From: Neisseria lactamica
GTDB lineage: Bacteria; Pseudomonadota; Gammaproteobacteria; Burkholderiales; Neisseriaceae
Reading direction: 5' to 3'
DNA: 64,000 nucleotides
NCBI RefSeq assembly: GCF_901482445.1
Contig: NZ_LR590477.1
Coordinates: 1,364,001 to 1,428,000 of the forward strand
Shown: positions 49,925 to 59,702 of the stretch, in pieces
How positions within the stretch are numbered: the first letter of the stretch is position 1
How the letters are laid out: each line of letters begins with the position of its first letter
Notes under the pieces: generated by a model
The model's input: only the letters and a program-made list of their open reading frames with translations
Database searches by the model: none
Told to the model about the DNA's origin: nothing
Translations under genes and position numbers: made by a program

Positions 49925-50610
49925 CCTCCCTGATCCACACCCTTTCAGACGGCATAGAACTGACCATAGAAGTCAAACGCCGTGCCAAGAAAAACCTGAT
50001 TATCCGCCCTATCGGCACACATACCGTCAGTATCAGCGTCCCACCGCACCTGTCCGCCGCCGCCCTCAACCGCTGGCTGTCCGAAAACGAAGCCGTCCTG
50101 CGGCGGACACTGGCGAAAACACCGCCGCACAATACGGCAAACCGGCTGCCCGAACATATCTGGTTCCACGGCAGGCAGCTTGCCCTCACCGCCCATCAGG
50201 ACGCGCAAATCCTGCTGATGCCGTCTGAAATCCGCGTTCCCGAAGACACGCACGACAAACAGCTTGCGCTGCTGCGGGACTTTTTGGAACGGCAGGCGCA
50301 CAGTTACCTGATTCCCCGCCTCGAACGCCACGCCCGCGCCACGCAACTATTCCCCGCCGCCGCCTCGCTGACCTCCGCCAAAACCTTCTGGGGCGTGTGC
50401 CGCAAAACCACAGGCATACGCCTCAACCGGCGGCTGGTCGGCGCACCGGAATACGTTGCCGACTATGTCTGCATACACGAACTCTGCCACCTCGCCCACC
50501 CCGACCACAGCCGCGCATTCTGGGCGCTGACCCGCCGCTTCGCCCCCTACGCGGACGAAGCGAAACAGTGGCTCAAAGCGCACGGCAGGGAACTTTTCGC
50601 CTTGGGCTGA
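49921..50610 (+). CDS. YgjP-like metal-dependent hydrolase (DUF45)
   Basis: 229 residues. Zinc-protease-like motif HELCHLAHPDHSRAFW near 180-195 gives the HExxH-type HELCH plus a distal His and Asp. The N-domain has the IIRPIGTHTVSISVP strand. DUF45 proteins resemble WSS1/SprT metalloproteases; function is unverified. Coupled to the acyltransferase by a four-base overlap. Confidence 0.82.
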   Translation: MTSLIHTLSDGIELTIEVKRRAKKNLIIRPIGTHTVSISVPPHLSAAALNRWLSENEAVLRRTLAKTPPHNTANRLPEHIWFHGRQLALTAHQDAQILLMPSEIRVPEDTHDKQLALLRDFLERQAHSYLIPRLERHARATQLFPAAASLTSAKTFWGVCRKTTGIRLNRRLVGAPEYVADYVCIHELCHLAHPDHSRAFWALTRRFAPYADEAKQWLKAHGRELFALG

Positions 50611-50789
50611 CGCTGCCCGGGCAGACATCCGCCAATTCAGGCTTCCGCCCAAACGGACATCCGGAAGGCAGCATCACAGCCGGCGGCACATACCGCTGCC
50701 GCCGCTTTCAGACGGTATTTTTTGCGTTTTTCGGGATGGAAGGTGAAGTGAAACGCTGTCAAACCGATAAATTTCTGCACCGACAGGTC

Positions 50790-50884
50790 TAGATTCCCGC
50801 CTTCGCGGGAATGACGGCATATCGTCCGAAGCAGGGTGTTTTGCATTTGATAAAAATGCCGTCTGAAGGCTTCAGACGGCATTT
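50790..50884. repeat. dRS3 repeat and DUS-pair terminator between the ygjP-like gene and tyrS
   Basis: TAGATTCCCGCCTTCGCGGG at 50790-50809 is a dRS3 repeat. AAATGCCGTCTGAA-GGC-TTCAGACGGCATTT at 50854-50884 terminates tyrS on the minus strand. The rest of 50611-50898 has no gene. Confidence 0.85.
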
Positions 50885-50898
50885 CTGCGGCAACCGGA

Positions 50899-52194
50899 TT
50901 ATCTCCAGACCAAAAGCGCGTGGTTGCGTTTGCCGCGCCGGATGATAGTATATTTGCCGAAACGTTTGTGTTCTTCGGTCAGCAGGCAGGCGTCATCGGG
51001 GCGTTCGGCGGCGTGGTTGGGGTTGTTGGCTTCGGCAGGTTTGCCGTTGAGCAGAACCGCTTTGGCGTTGACAAAGCCGCGCGCTTCTTTATTGGAGGAT
51101 GCCAAGCCGGTTTTGACCAAGGCTTCAACGACATTGATGCCGTCTGAAACTTCAAATGCGGGCAGGCCGTCGAGGGCAAGTTGCTCGAAGTCGCTTTCGG
51201 TAAGCCGGCTTTGGTCTTCGGCAAACAGGCTTTCGGAAATGCGTTGCGCGGCGGCAAGGGCTTCTTCGCCGTGAATCAGGCGGGTCATTTCTTCGGCGAG
51301 GATGCGTTGCGCTTCGGGCTTGCTGCCGCTTGCCTTGTCTTTGGCTTCGACGGCATCGATTTCTTCAACCGACAGGAAGGTAAAGTATTTCAGGAATTTA
51401 TACACATCGGCATCGGCCACTTTCAGCCAGAATTGGTAGAACTGGTACGGCGAGGTTTTTTTCGCGTTCAACCACACCGCGCCGCCTTCGGTTTTGCCGA
51501 ATTTGGTGCCGTCTGATTTGGTAACCAAAGGCAGGGTCAGTCCGAACACTTGTTTTTGGTGCAGGCGGCGGGTCAGGTCGATGCCGGCGGTGATGTTGCC
51601 CCATTGGTCGGAGCCGCCGATTTCCAAAACCGCGCCGTGGCGTTTGTTCAACTCGGCGAAGTCGTAACCTTGCAGCAGGGAATAAGCGAACTCGGTGAAG
51701 GAAATGCCTGCGCCGTCGCGGTCGATGCGCTGTTTGACGGATTCTTTGTTCAGCATGGCGTTGACGGAGAAATGCTTGCCGATGTCGCGCAGGAAGTCGA
51801 GACAGTTCATTTTGCCGAACCAGTCGGCGTTGTTCGCCATAATGGCGGCGTTTCCGCCTTCAAAGCTCAAGAAAGGGGTTAATTGGCTGCGGATGCTTTC
51901 CACCCAGCCGGCAACGGTTTCGGCGGAATTCAAGCTGCGTTCGGCGGCTTTGAAGCTGGGGTCGCCGATCATACCGGTCGCGCCGCCCACCAAAGCAATC
52001 GGCGTATGCCCCGCCTGTTGGAAGCGGCGCAATGCCAATACGGGCAGCAGGTGTCCGATGTGCAGGCTGTCGGCGGTCGGATCGAAACCGCAGTAAAGGG
52101 CGATTTTTTGTTCGTTTAACAAAGCGTCTAAGGCTTCGATGTCGGTAGTTTGCGCGATAAGGCCGCGCGATTGCAGGTCTTGGATGACGCTCAT
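50899..52194 (-). CDS. tyrS: Tyrosyl-tRNA synthetase
   Basis: 431 residues. Class I signatures: YCGFDPTADSLHIGHLLPV with HIGH near 47-50, and KFGKT near 234-238 as the KMSKS equivalent; a C-terminal S4 RNA-binding domain (FVNAKAVLLNGKPAE). Length fits the family. Single gene with its own DUS-pair terminator. Confidence 0.97.
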   Translation of the reverse strand: MSVIQDLQSRGLIAQTTDIEALDALLNEQKIALYCGFDPTADSLHIGHLLPVLALRRFQQAGHTPIALVGGATGMIGDPSFKAAERSLNSAETVAGWVESIRSQLTPFLSFEGGNAAIMANNADWFGKMNCLDFLRDIGKHFSVNAMLNKESVKQRIDRDGAGISFTEFAYSLLQGYDFAELNKRHGAVLEIGGSDQWGNITAGIDLTRRLHQKQVFGLTLPLVTKSDGTKFGKTEGGAVWLNAKKTSPYQFYQFWLKVADADVYKFLKYFTFLSVEEIDAVEAKDKASGSKPEAQRILAEEMTRLIHGEEALAAAQRISESLFAEDQSRLTESDFEQLALDGLPAFEVSDGINVVEALVKTGLASSNKEARGFVNAKAVLLNGKPAEANNPNHAAERPDDACLLTEEHKRFGKYTIIRRGKRNHALLVWR

Positions 52195-52256
52195 CGGTCT
52201 CTTTCAAAAAAAATTAGCGTTTTTGCAAACCGCCGATTGTAACAAATTTAAGCGAA

Positions 52257-54137
52257 TCAATGGTTATGGCGCGTATCGAGAAACCGTTGTTTTTCGGAAA
52301 AACGCTTTGCCAATTCCGTGCCGCCGTAAGGGTTGATGTGGTCTTTGTCCGAGTAAACCGGCAATCCGCCGATTTGAAAATCTGCGGGGATATAGGCGGC
52401 GGCATCAATAATATAGACGTTGGGGTATTTGGCTGCCAATTCCCTGATGCGTGCATTGGCTTTCAGGGTGCTTTCGTCGTCCGGGCGCAGGGTTTGGCGG
52501 TAGCCCGGTATGCGTGAAGACAAGATATAGGCGCGCTGGACGTTGTAAGACGAGGCAAGGTTGTCCGCCATCAGGTAAACGGCTTGTTTTTCGGATGAGA
52601 GTTTGTGCAGCATACGGTCGAATTTTTGGAAAAAACCGGCATCGTAGGCAAGGGAGCGGCTGTTTTCGGGCATCTGGCTGCCCCAGCGCATCGCCAAAAC
52701 CACTTTTGAATACCGGGGCAGGTGTTCTTCGGCATAGCGGTAAACGGCGCGGCAGGCGGCCCAGTTTTGGAACACTCGGGACGCGTAGCCTTCCACATAG
52801 GCGCAAGCGTCGGCGGAAACCATTGTGGCGGACCATTTTTCTTTTTTGCCCACGGCATCGAAGAATGTTTTGTAATGGTCGGCGTGGGAATCGCCCAAAA
52901 CCAGCAGTTCCGGCTGTTTTTCCGTATCCCCCCATAGGCATTGTCTGACGGTATTGTTGTGGCAGGAGGTGTTGGAACGCGTCAGCCCCAAGCGGTCGTA
53001 TTGCGCCATAAACGGCAGCCTCATCGCAAAAAACGAGCCCGCGCCCAAAATGAGCATAGGCAAGGCATAAATCCATAAAACGGATTGCGCGAACGAACCT
53101 TGCCATTTTTTAAACGGCTTTTCGATGCAGTGGTAAGAAATCAGGGAAAGCAGCAATATCAGGACGACAGCCGCCGCCGGCGAATAAGGCGGCAGGTTGT
53201 CCGGGCCGATATAGCGCATAAAGGCCAATATCGGCCAATGCCACAGATAAAGCGAGTAGGAAATCAAACCGGCGGCAACGGTGATTTTCGATTGGAAAAA
53301 TTTTTTAAGCGGGTGTTCGTAATGGTTGAAATAAATCAGCGCGGCAACAGCCAGACAGGGAATCAACGCGGCGGGCCCCGGGAAATAGGCGGTTTGTTCC
53401 GAATAGGAAAACAGGCAGGTTGACAATATGCACACGGCGAACAATGCGCCGGCGGCGGCACAGCGTCTGCCGATAGCAGGTTGCCGCTGTTGCCGGCAGC
53501 GCATCCACACGGCGGTCAGCGATCCTATCAGTAATTCGCAGGCGCGCAGGTGGGGCAGGTAATATTTATCGAGCGCGGAAGGTATAAAGGAAGCGGCAAG
53601 GCTTAACGCGCACAGTGCGGCGAGGAAGCCGGCTTGGACGCGCAGGCTTTTGCGGGCGACAAGCAGCAGCAATATCGGAAAGACAAAGTAAAATTGTTCT
53701 TCGACCGACAAAGACCAAATGTGCAGCAAGGGCTTTTCTTCCTGCGCGGGATCGAAATAATCCTTCCCCCTTGCAAAATACAGGTTGGAGGCGAAACCCA
53801 AGGCTGTCAGCGCGGATTTCCATAAAAGAAAGAAATCATCTTTGGTGAATAAAAAGAAGCCGCCTGTCAGCGTTGCCGCCAATACGGCGAAAAATGCGGG
53901 CAGAATCCGCTTGATGCGGCGGATATAAAATGCCTTCAGGGAAAACCTCCCCCCCCCCCCCGACATTTCGCGGTGAAGAATCATCGTCATCAAAAAGCCT
54001 GAAATCACGAAAAATATATCGACACCGAGAAACCCACCCGGCAGCCAATTTTTTTCGATATGGAACACGATGACGGACAAGACGGCGGCGGCGCGCAATG
54101 TGTCGATGTCCGGACGATAGGGTAAGGCTTGGCTCAT
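52257..54137 (-). CDS. pglI: PglI O-acetyltransferase, phase-variable and ON here
   Basis: 626 residues from the ATG at 54137. The N-terminal acyltransferase-3 domain (about ten helices; RPDIDTLRAAAVLSVIVFH at 8-26, RIKRILPAFF near 73) is followed by an SGNH-type periplasmic domain with GDSHADHY near 415 and DKDHINPYGG near 603. It fits PglI, which acetylates the glycan of pilin and other glycoproteins. A run of 13 G on the coding strand (53949-53961) encodes the SGGGGR stretch near residue 60 and is in frame, so the gene is ON. Confidence 0.87.
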   Translation of the reverse strand: MSQALPYRPDIDTLRAAAVLSVIVFHIEKNWLPGGFLGVDIFFVISGFLMTMILHREMSGGGGRFSLKAFYIRRIKRILPAFFAVLAATLTGGFFLFTKDDFFLLWKSALTALGFASNLYFARGKDYFDPAQEEKPLLHIWSLSVEEQFYFVFPILLLLVARKSLRVQAGFLAALCALSLAASFIPSALDKYYLPHLRACELLIGSLTAVWMRCRQQRQPAIGRRCAAAGALFAVCILSTCLFSYSEQTAYFPGPAALIPCLAVAALIYFNHYEHPLKKFFQSKITVAAGLISYSLYLWHWPILAFMRYIGPDNLPPYSPAAAVVLILLLSLISYHCIEKPFKKWQGSFAQSVLWIYALPMLILGAGSFFAMRLPFMAQYDRLGLTRSNTSCHNNTVRQCLWGDTEKQPELLVLGDSHADHYKTFFDAVGKKEKWSATMVSADACAYVEGYASRVFQNWAACRAVYRYAEEHLPRYSKVVLAMRWGSQMPENSRSLAYDAGFFQKFDRMLHKLSSEKQAVYLMADNLASSYNVQRAYILSSRIPGYRQTLRPDDESTLKANARIRELAAKYPNVYIIDAAAYIPADFQIGGLPVYSDKDHINPYGGTELAKRFSEKQRFLDTRHNH

Positions 54138-54398
54138 AATGTTTTTGCTTTCATCGCGGCGGCGCAAATGCCGTCTGAAAGGTCATTTTGTACGGGATAT
54201 TCGGAATGCCGGACGGCTTTTTGCAACAGCGGGGCAGGCGGTTTGTTTTGCAGGAATCGGGGAGGGCAAATCGGAAATGCGGGCGGGATTTTATTTTGAT
54301 GCGGCTGCATTCCGGCGGTATGGAAACGCCGAAAACCACCAAAACCGGCTTCAGACGGCATTTCCGGCAAAGCCGTCTGAAAACCTGCCGCATTTGGG
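54138..54398. other. Gene-free gap with three DUS copies
   Basis: Uptake sequences at 54169-54180 and 54350-54361, and a core GCCGTCTGAA at 54372-54381; the last two form an inverted pair downstream of ychF without a T-run. No gene is supported here. Confidence 0.7.
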
Positions 54399-55490
54399 TT
54401 ACACGTTAAACAAAAAGTGCATCACATCCCCATCCTGCACGACGTATTCCTTGCCTTCCACACGCATTTTGCCGGCTTCTTTGGCTTTGGCTTCGCCGCC
54501 GAGCGAGACAAAATCATCGTAGGCAATCACTTGGGCGCGGATGAAGCCGCGTTCAAAATCCGTATGAATCACGCCGGCGGCTTGCGGGGCGGTGTCGCCT
54601 TTGTGTATCGTCCAAGCGCGGACTTCTTTCACGCCGGCGGTAAAGTAGGTTTGCAGCCCCAAAAGGTCGTAGCCGGCACGGATCAGGCGGTTCAGGCCCG
54701 GTTCTTCCAAGCCCATTTCGGCGAGGAACTCGGCTTTTTCGTCGTCTTCCAATTCGGCGATTTCGCTTTCCATTGCGGCGCAAACGGCGACGACGGGGGC
54801 GTTTTCTTTTGCCGCCAATTCTTTCAGGAGGTCGAGGTGCGGATTGTTTTCAAAACCGTCTTCGGCGACGTTGCCCACATACATCGCCGGTTTGGCGGTC
54901 AGCAGGAACAGCGGTTTGAGCATCGCGCGTTCTTCCGCGTCCAAACCGAAGGAACGCACGGGTTTGCCTTCGTCCAGATGCGGCAGCAGTTTTTTGCACA
55001 AATCGACCAGCTTTTGCGCGTCTTTGTCGCCTGAACGGGCGCGTTTTTCTTCGCGGACGATGGCTTTTTCGACGCTGGCGAGGTCGGCAAGGGCCAACTC
55101 TGTACCGATGGTTTCGATGTCGGCAATCGGATCGACGCGGCCTGCAACGTGGACGATATTGTCGTCGTCAAAGCAGCGCACGACATTCACAATCGCGTCG
55201 GTTTCGCGGATGTTGGCAAGGAACTGGTTGCCCAAGCCCTCGCCTTTGCTCGCGCCCGCGACCAAACCGGCGATATCGACGAATTCGACGATGGCGGGCT
55301 GCATTTTTTGCGGATTAACGATTTTCGCCAGCTCCGCCATACGCGGGTCGGGGACTTCGACGATGCCGACGTTGGGTTCGATGGTACAGAAAGGATAGTT
55401 TGCCGCTTCGATACCCGATTGGGTCAACGCGTTAAAGAGGGTGGATTTGCCGACGTTGGGCAAACCGACGATGCCGCATTTCAAACTCAT
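54399..55490 (-). CDS. ychF: Redox-regulated ATPase YchF (Obg family)
   Basis: 363 residues beginning MSLKCGIVGLPNVGKSTLFN with Walker A at 9-16. DIAGLVAGASKGEGLGNQFL near 72 is the G3 region with the hydrophobic insertion typical of YchF, and the C-terminal TGS-like domain contains HTDFERGFIRAQVI. YchF binds ribosomes and hydrolyses ATP rather than GTP. Single-gene unit. Confidence 0.96.
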   Translation of the reverse strand: MSLKCGIVGLPNVGKSTLFNALTQSGIEAANYPFCTIEPNVGIVEVPDPRMAELAKIVNPQKMQPAIVEFVDIAGLVAGASKGEGLGNQFLANIRETDAIVNVVRCFDDDNIVHVAGRVDPIADIETIGTELALADLASVEKAIVREEKRARSGDKDAQKLVDLCKKLLPHLDEGKPVRSFGLDAEERAMLKPLFLLTAKPAMYVGNVAEDGFENNPHLDLLKELAAKENAPVVAVCAAMESEIAELEDDEKAEFLAEMGLEEPGLNRLIRAGYDLLGLQTYFTAGVKEVRAWTIHKGDTAPQAAGVIHTDFERGFIRAQVIAYDDFVSLGGEAKAKEAGKMRVEGKEYVVQDGDVMHFLFNV

Positions 55491-55697
55491 GTTTTTTCCT
55501 GAAAATAGAGAAATTTAACGGCGGATTATAGCATATCTGCCGTTAAAAATACCTGTTTGCGCGGTATGCCGTCTGAAGCGCGGTTTCGGGTTTGCCGTCG
55601 GCAGGCTATCGCGGCGGTCGGGATTTTTTATGTCGAATATCGTTATAATGTTTACACATTCACTTCGCAAACCGAAACCTCCCGCAAGAAGCCCTAT

Positions 55698-56615
55698 ATG
55701 ATTATCCGCCCCATCCGCCGCTTTCAGATTCTGTATATTTTGCAGGGTTCGTTTTTTTCAAAACTATGGAAGCCGCTGCTGGCTTTGTTTGTGTTTTCGA
55801 CCGTGGTTGCCTATTACCAGAGCCATTTGTTGAAATACCATATTCCGCTCAATACGTCGGTGTTTACGCTGTTGGGGATTGCGCTGGCGATTTTCCACGG
55901 CTTTTGTAATGCGTCCGCCTATGACCGTTTTTGGGAAGGACGAAAACAGTGGGGCAATCTGCTGCACGTGAGCCGTTCGTTTTGCCGAAAAATCCTGACG
56001 CTGCCGAATGTGCCCGATGCTGTGCGTACGGAAATGCTGGCTTTGAGCATTACATTTGCCCACTGCCTGCGCCACCAGTTGCGCCGCGAAAGTCCGCAGA
56101 AAGACATCTGCCGCACCGCGCCCGAGAAATGGAAAAACCGTCTGCTCGCGTCCGACTACCCTGCCATGACCTGCTGCCAGATTTTGGGCGAATACAATGC
56201 CGCGCTGCTTTCAGACGGCATAATCGATACGATTTGCTGGCACGCGTTTGAAGACACGTTTGCCAAAATGTCGGAAATCCAAGCCGCCTGCGAGCGCATC
56301 AACAATACGCCGATTCCGTTTGCCTACTTTGTGCTGATGCACCGTACGGTGCACGGCTATTGTTTCCTGCTGCCTTTCGGGCTGGTCAACGCCATCGGCT
56401 GGGTGACACCGTTTATGGCGACTTTTGTCGGCTATACGTTTATGTGTCTGAACGAAATTGTCGATGAAATCGGCGAGCCTTTCGGCAAAAACGAAAACGA
56501 TTTGTCGCTGACACAAATCTGCCAAACCATCGAAACGCAACTTTGTACGCTGTCGGGGCTGACGTTGCCGCCGTCAAGCGAAACCGCGCGTCCGTCGCCC
56601 TGTATCGTCCAATAA
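55698..56615 (+). CDS. Bestrophin-like (YneE-type) membrane channel family protein
   Basis: 305 residues from the ATG at 55698; the frame is open further upstream but passes a DUS. Four to five membrane segments (about 23-45, 50-70, 205-225, 230-255) and the family core ASAYDRFWEGRKQWGNLLH near 73-91. Bacterial bestrophins form pentameric ion channels; substrate here is unknown. A nearby AAGAAGCCCTAT is a weak ribosome-binding site. Confidence 0.8.
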   Translation: MIIRPIRRFQILYILQGSFFSKLWKPLLALFVFSTVVAYYQSHLLKYHIPLNTSVFTLLGIALAIFHGFCNASAYDRFWEGRKQWGNLLHVSRSFCRKILTLPNVPDAVRTEMLALSITFAHCLRHQLRRESPQKDICRTAPEKWKNRLLASDYPAMTCCQILGEYNAALLSDGIIDTICWHAFEDTFAKMSEIQAACERINNTPIPFAYFVLMHRTVHGYCFLLPFGLVNAIGWVTPFMATFVGYTFMCLNEIVDEIGEPFGKNENDLSLTQICQTIETQLCTLSGLTLPPSSETARPSPCIVQ

Positions 56616-56618
56616 GAA

Positions 56619-56650
56619 AATACCGTCTGAAGAGCTTCAAACGGCATTTT
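56619..56650. terminator. Degenerate DUS-pair terminator between convergent genes
   Basis: AATACCGTCTGAA-GAGC-TTCAAACGGCATTTTTT with one substitution in each arm. It can serve both the bestrophin-like gene and fhs. Confidence 0.78.
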
Positions 56651-56674
56651 TTCAGCGTGAATATAGAAACGGTA

Positions 56675-58351
56675 TCAGAACAAGCCGTGAATCACGCCGT
56701 CTGCGTCCACATCGATTTTCTCGGCGGCCGGAACTTTCGGCAGACCCGGCATTTTCATCATATTGCCGCACAGTGCGACGATGAAGCCTGCGCCGGCGGA
56801 TACGGTGATGCCGCGCACGGTAATGCGGAAGCCTTCGGGGCAGCCCAAGAGTTTGGCGTTGTCGCTCAGGGAATATTGGGTTTTCGCCATACAGACCGGC
56901 ATTTTATCCAAGCCCAGTTTTTCCAGCGAGGCGATTTCGGCAGACGCTTCCGCGCTGAAATCGACATCTTCCGCGCCGTATACTTTTTGGGCAATCGCAC
57001 GGATTTTGTCTTTAATGCCCAACCCGACATCGTAGGCGAAACCGAAGTTATTGGTTTGATTTTCGATGGCGTTGACGACTTTGTGCGCCAAATCCGCGCC
57101 GCCCGCACCGCCTTTGCCCCACACTTCGGTCAGGGAAACTTCAACGCCGTGTTCCGCGCAGGCTTTTTCAATCATTGCCAACTCGGCATCGGAGTCGGAC
57201 ACGAAGCGGTTGATGGCGACGACGACGGGCAGGCCGAATACGTTTTTCAGGTTGGAAATGTGTTTCAAAAGATTGGGCAGACCTTTTGCCAAAGCGTCTA
57301 AATTTTCTTCGCCGAGGTTGGCACGCTCCACGCCGCCGTTGTATTTCAAAGCGCGAACCGTAGCGACGACGACAGCCGCATCGGGTTTCAAACCGGCAAG
57401 GCGGCATTTGATGTCGCAGAATTTTTCCGCGCCCAAATCCGCGCCGAAGCCTGCTTCGGTTACGGCGTAGTCGGCAAGGTGTTTCGCCAGTCGGGTGGCG
57501 GTAACGGAGTTGCAGCCGTGGGCGATGTTGGCGAAGGGGCCGCCGTGTACAAATGCCGGAGTACCTTCAATGGTTTGCACCAAGTTGGGCTTAATCGCAT
57601 CTTTAAGCAATGCCGCCATTGCGCCGTGTGCCTTCAAATCTTTGGCGTAAACGGGGCTGCCGTCTTTGGCGTAGGCGACAAGGATGTTACCCAAACGCTC
57701 TTTCAAATCGCCGATGTCTTTGGCAAGGCAGAATACCGCCATCACTTCGGAGGCAACGGTAATGTCGAAACCGTCGGGACGCATCACGCCGTCAACAGGT
57801 TTGCCCATACCGTCGATAATGTTGCGCAACTGGCGGTCGTTCATATCGACCACGCGCCGCCACAGCACGCGTTTCGGATCGATGTTCAACTCGTTGCCTT
57901 GGTAGATGTGGTTGTCGAGCATCGCGGCAAGCAGATTATTTGCCGCACCGATGGCGTGAAAATCGCCGGTAAAGTGCAGATTAATGTCTTCCATCGGCAA
58001 AACTTGCGCGTAGCCGCCGCCTGCCGCACCGCCTTTCACGCCGAACACCGGCCCCAGAGAAGGTTCGCGCAGGGCAATCACGGCATCTTTGCCGATGTGG
58101 CGCAATGCGTCCGCCAAGCCGATGGTAACAGTCGTTTTGCCCTCGCCGGCAGGAGTCGGGTTAATCGCGGTTACCAAAATCAATTTACCTTGTTTTTGCG
58201 GCAGCTTGAACGCTTCGGCAGGATTGATTTTGGCTTTGTAATGGCCGTAGGGTTCGATATTGTCCACGTTCAAACCCAGCTTGGCGGCAATTTCGCCAAT
58301 CGGGCGCATAGTGGAGGATTGGGCGATTTCGGCATCGGTTTTGAAGCTCAT
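56675..58351 (-). CDS. fhs: Formate-tetrahydrofolate ligase
   Basis: 558 residues. The ATP site TPAGEGKTTVTIGLADAL is near 66-83; the family segments REPSLGPVFGVKGGAAGGGY and FTGDFHAIGAANNLLAA follow. It makes 10-formyl-THF from formate and ATP. Length is typical (about 556). It complements folA in one-carbon metabolism. Confidence 0.97.
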   Translation of the reverse strand: MSFKTDAEIAQSSTMRPIGEIAAKLGLNVDNIEPYGHYKAKINPAEAFKLPQKQGKLILVTAINPTPAGEGKTTVTIGLADALRHIGKDAVIALREPSLGPVFGVKGGAAGGGYAQVLPMEDINLHFTGDFHAIGAANNLLAAMLDNHIYQGNELNIDPKRVLWRRVVDMNDRQLRNIIDGMGKPVDGVMRPDGFDITVASEVMAVFCLAKDIGDLKERLGNILVAYAKDGSPVYAKDLKAHGAMAALLKDAIKPNLVQTIEGTPAFVHGGPFANIAHGCNSVTATRLAKHLADYAVTEAGFGADLGAEKFCDIKCRLAGLKPDAAVVVATVRALKYNGGVERANLGEENLDALAKGLPNLLKHISNLKNVFGLPVVVAINRFVSDSDAELAMIEKACAEHGVEVSLTEVWGKGGAGGADLAHKVVNAIENQTNNFGFAYDVGLGIKDKIRAIAQKVYGAEDVDFSAEASAEIASLEKLGLDKMPVCMAKTQYSLSDNAKLLGCPEGFRITVRGITVSAGAGFIVALCGNMMKMPGLPKVPAAEKIDVDADGVIHGLF

Positions 58352-58525
58352 GATTTTCCTTTAGAAATGAGGAGGGACATACCGTCTGAAAGCATCAGGC
58401 GACAAACAGGTGGATTGAAAATAATATCAGGCATATTATAACGTTATCCGCACCAAACCCGCAGTGAAATTTTTGACGCAGCAACAAAAATACCGTTCAT
58501 ATTGTTCACAATCCAAGGAGAAAAC

Positions 58526-58957
58526 ATGGGCAGCAACGCATGGCTGTTTTGGGCATTGGCATCGGCAGGCTTCGCCTCGCTGACCGCCATTTTCGCCAAA
58601 ATGGGTTTGCAGGGCATCGATTCCGATTTCGCCACCTTTATCCGCACCTTGGTGATCCTCGCCGCTTTGGTACTGTTTTTGACCTACACCGGCAAATGGC
58701 AGGGCGTAAACGGGTTTACAGGAAAAAACTGGACATTCTTAATTCTGTCGGGTTTGGCGACCGGCGCATCTTGGCTCGCCTACTTCAAAGCCCTGCAACT
58801 GGGCAACGCCTCGCAAGTCGCGCCCGTTGACAAATTCAGCCTGGTCTTGGTCGCGCTGATGGCGGTGGTCTTTTTGGACGAACGCCCGAACACGCAGGAA
58901 TGGATAGGCTTGGGACTGGTAACGGCGGGCGTGTTGGTGCTGGCGTTGAAACGTTAA
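58526..58957 (+). CDS. Half-size EamA/DMT family membrane protein
   Basis: 143 residues from the ATG at 58526 (CCAAGGAGAAAAC). Five membrane helices forming one EamA unit (SGLATGASWLAYFKALQLG near 78-96; DERPNTQEWIGLGLVTAGV near the end). Full DMT transporters have two such units; single-unit members act as dimers. Substrate unknown. Confidence 0.82.
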   Translation: MGSNAWLFWALASAGFASLTAIFAKMGLQGIDSDFATFIRTLVILAALVLFLTYTGKWQGVNGFTGKNWTFLILSGLATGASWLAYFKALQLGNASQVAPVDKFSLVLVALMAVVFLDERPNTQEWIGLGLVTAGVLVLALKR

Positions 58958-58990
58958 ACCGAATCCGCCATACCGTCTGAAACCGGGTTT

Positions 58991-59686
58991 TTACTTCCAA
59001 GCCCCTGCAAGGGCTTGCGCTTCCTTCAGACGGCCTGCCGTGCCGACATCCAGCCACAAGCCCGTATGCTTCTGACCGCTGACGCGGTTTTGCCGCATTT
59101 CGTTCCGCAATACGGGCGCGAGTTTTGTCGTGCCGCCCGCTTCGATGCCTCCGAACATTTCAGGGCGGTAAATGCCCGCGCCGCTGAATGTCAGCCCGTT
59201 GCCGCCGGATATTTCCGCCTGTACGCTTCCGTCCGGCAGCAGGGAAAAATCGCCGTCAGGATGGTGCGGGGGATTTTCCACCAGCCACAGATGCGCCCGA
59301 ATATGCCGGGGCAGGGACGATGCCGTCTGAAACGCCGCCGCGAAATCAATGTCGGTCAATACATCGCCGTTGACGACCAAAAACGGAGCGTCGCCCAACA
59401 GCGGCAATGCCTGCGCGATGCCGCCTGCCGTTTCCAAACCGCCTGCGGGTTCGGGCGAATAGGCAATGTTCACGCCATAAGCCGAGCCGTCGCCCAAAGC
59501 ATCTTCTATCTGCCGACCCAGCCAAGCGTGGTTGATGACGATTTCGGTAAACCCCGCCTGCTTCAGACGGCATAAGTGCCAGCCGATCAGGGGCTTGCCC
59601 GCCACGTCCAGCAGCGGCTTCGGAGTGGTGTCGGTCAAAGGACGCATACGCTCGCCGCGCCCCGCCGCCAGTATCATCGCTTTCAT
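58991..59686 (-). CDS. murU: MurU-like sugar-1-phosphate nucleotidyltransferase
   Basis: 231 residues. The signature AMILAAGRGERMRPLTDTTP at 3-22 with KPL, FLVVNGDVLTD near 101 and WLDVGTAGRL near the C-terminus. MurU uridylylates N-acetylmuramate 1-phosphate in cell-wall recycling; length (about 225) and sequence fit MurU better than GDP-mannose enzymes. An internal DUS is present. It lies 16 bases after the flavin reductase gene on the same strand. Confidence 0.78.
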   Translation of the reverse strand: MKAMILAAGRGERMRPLTDTTPKPLLDVAGKPLIGWHLCRLKQAGFTEIVINHAWLGRQIEDALGDGSAYGVNIAYSPEPAGGLETAGGIAQALPLLGDAPFLVVNGDVLTDIDFAAAFQTASSLPRHIRAHLWLVENPPHHPDGDFSLLPDGSVQAEISGGNGLTFSGAGIYRPEMFGGIEAGGTTKLAPVLRNEMRQNRVSGQKHTGLWLDVGTAGRLKEAQALAGAWK

Positions 59687-59702
59687 AATATCTGTCCGAA
59701 TA

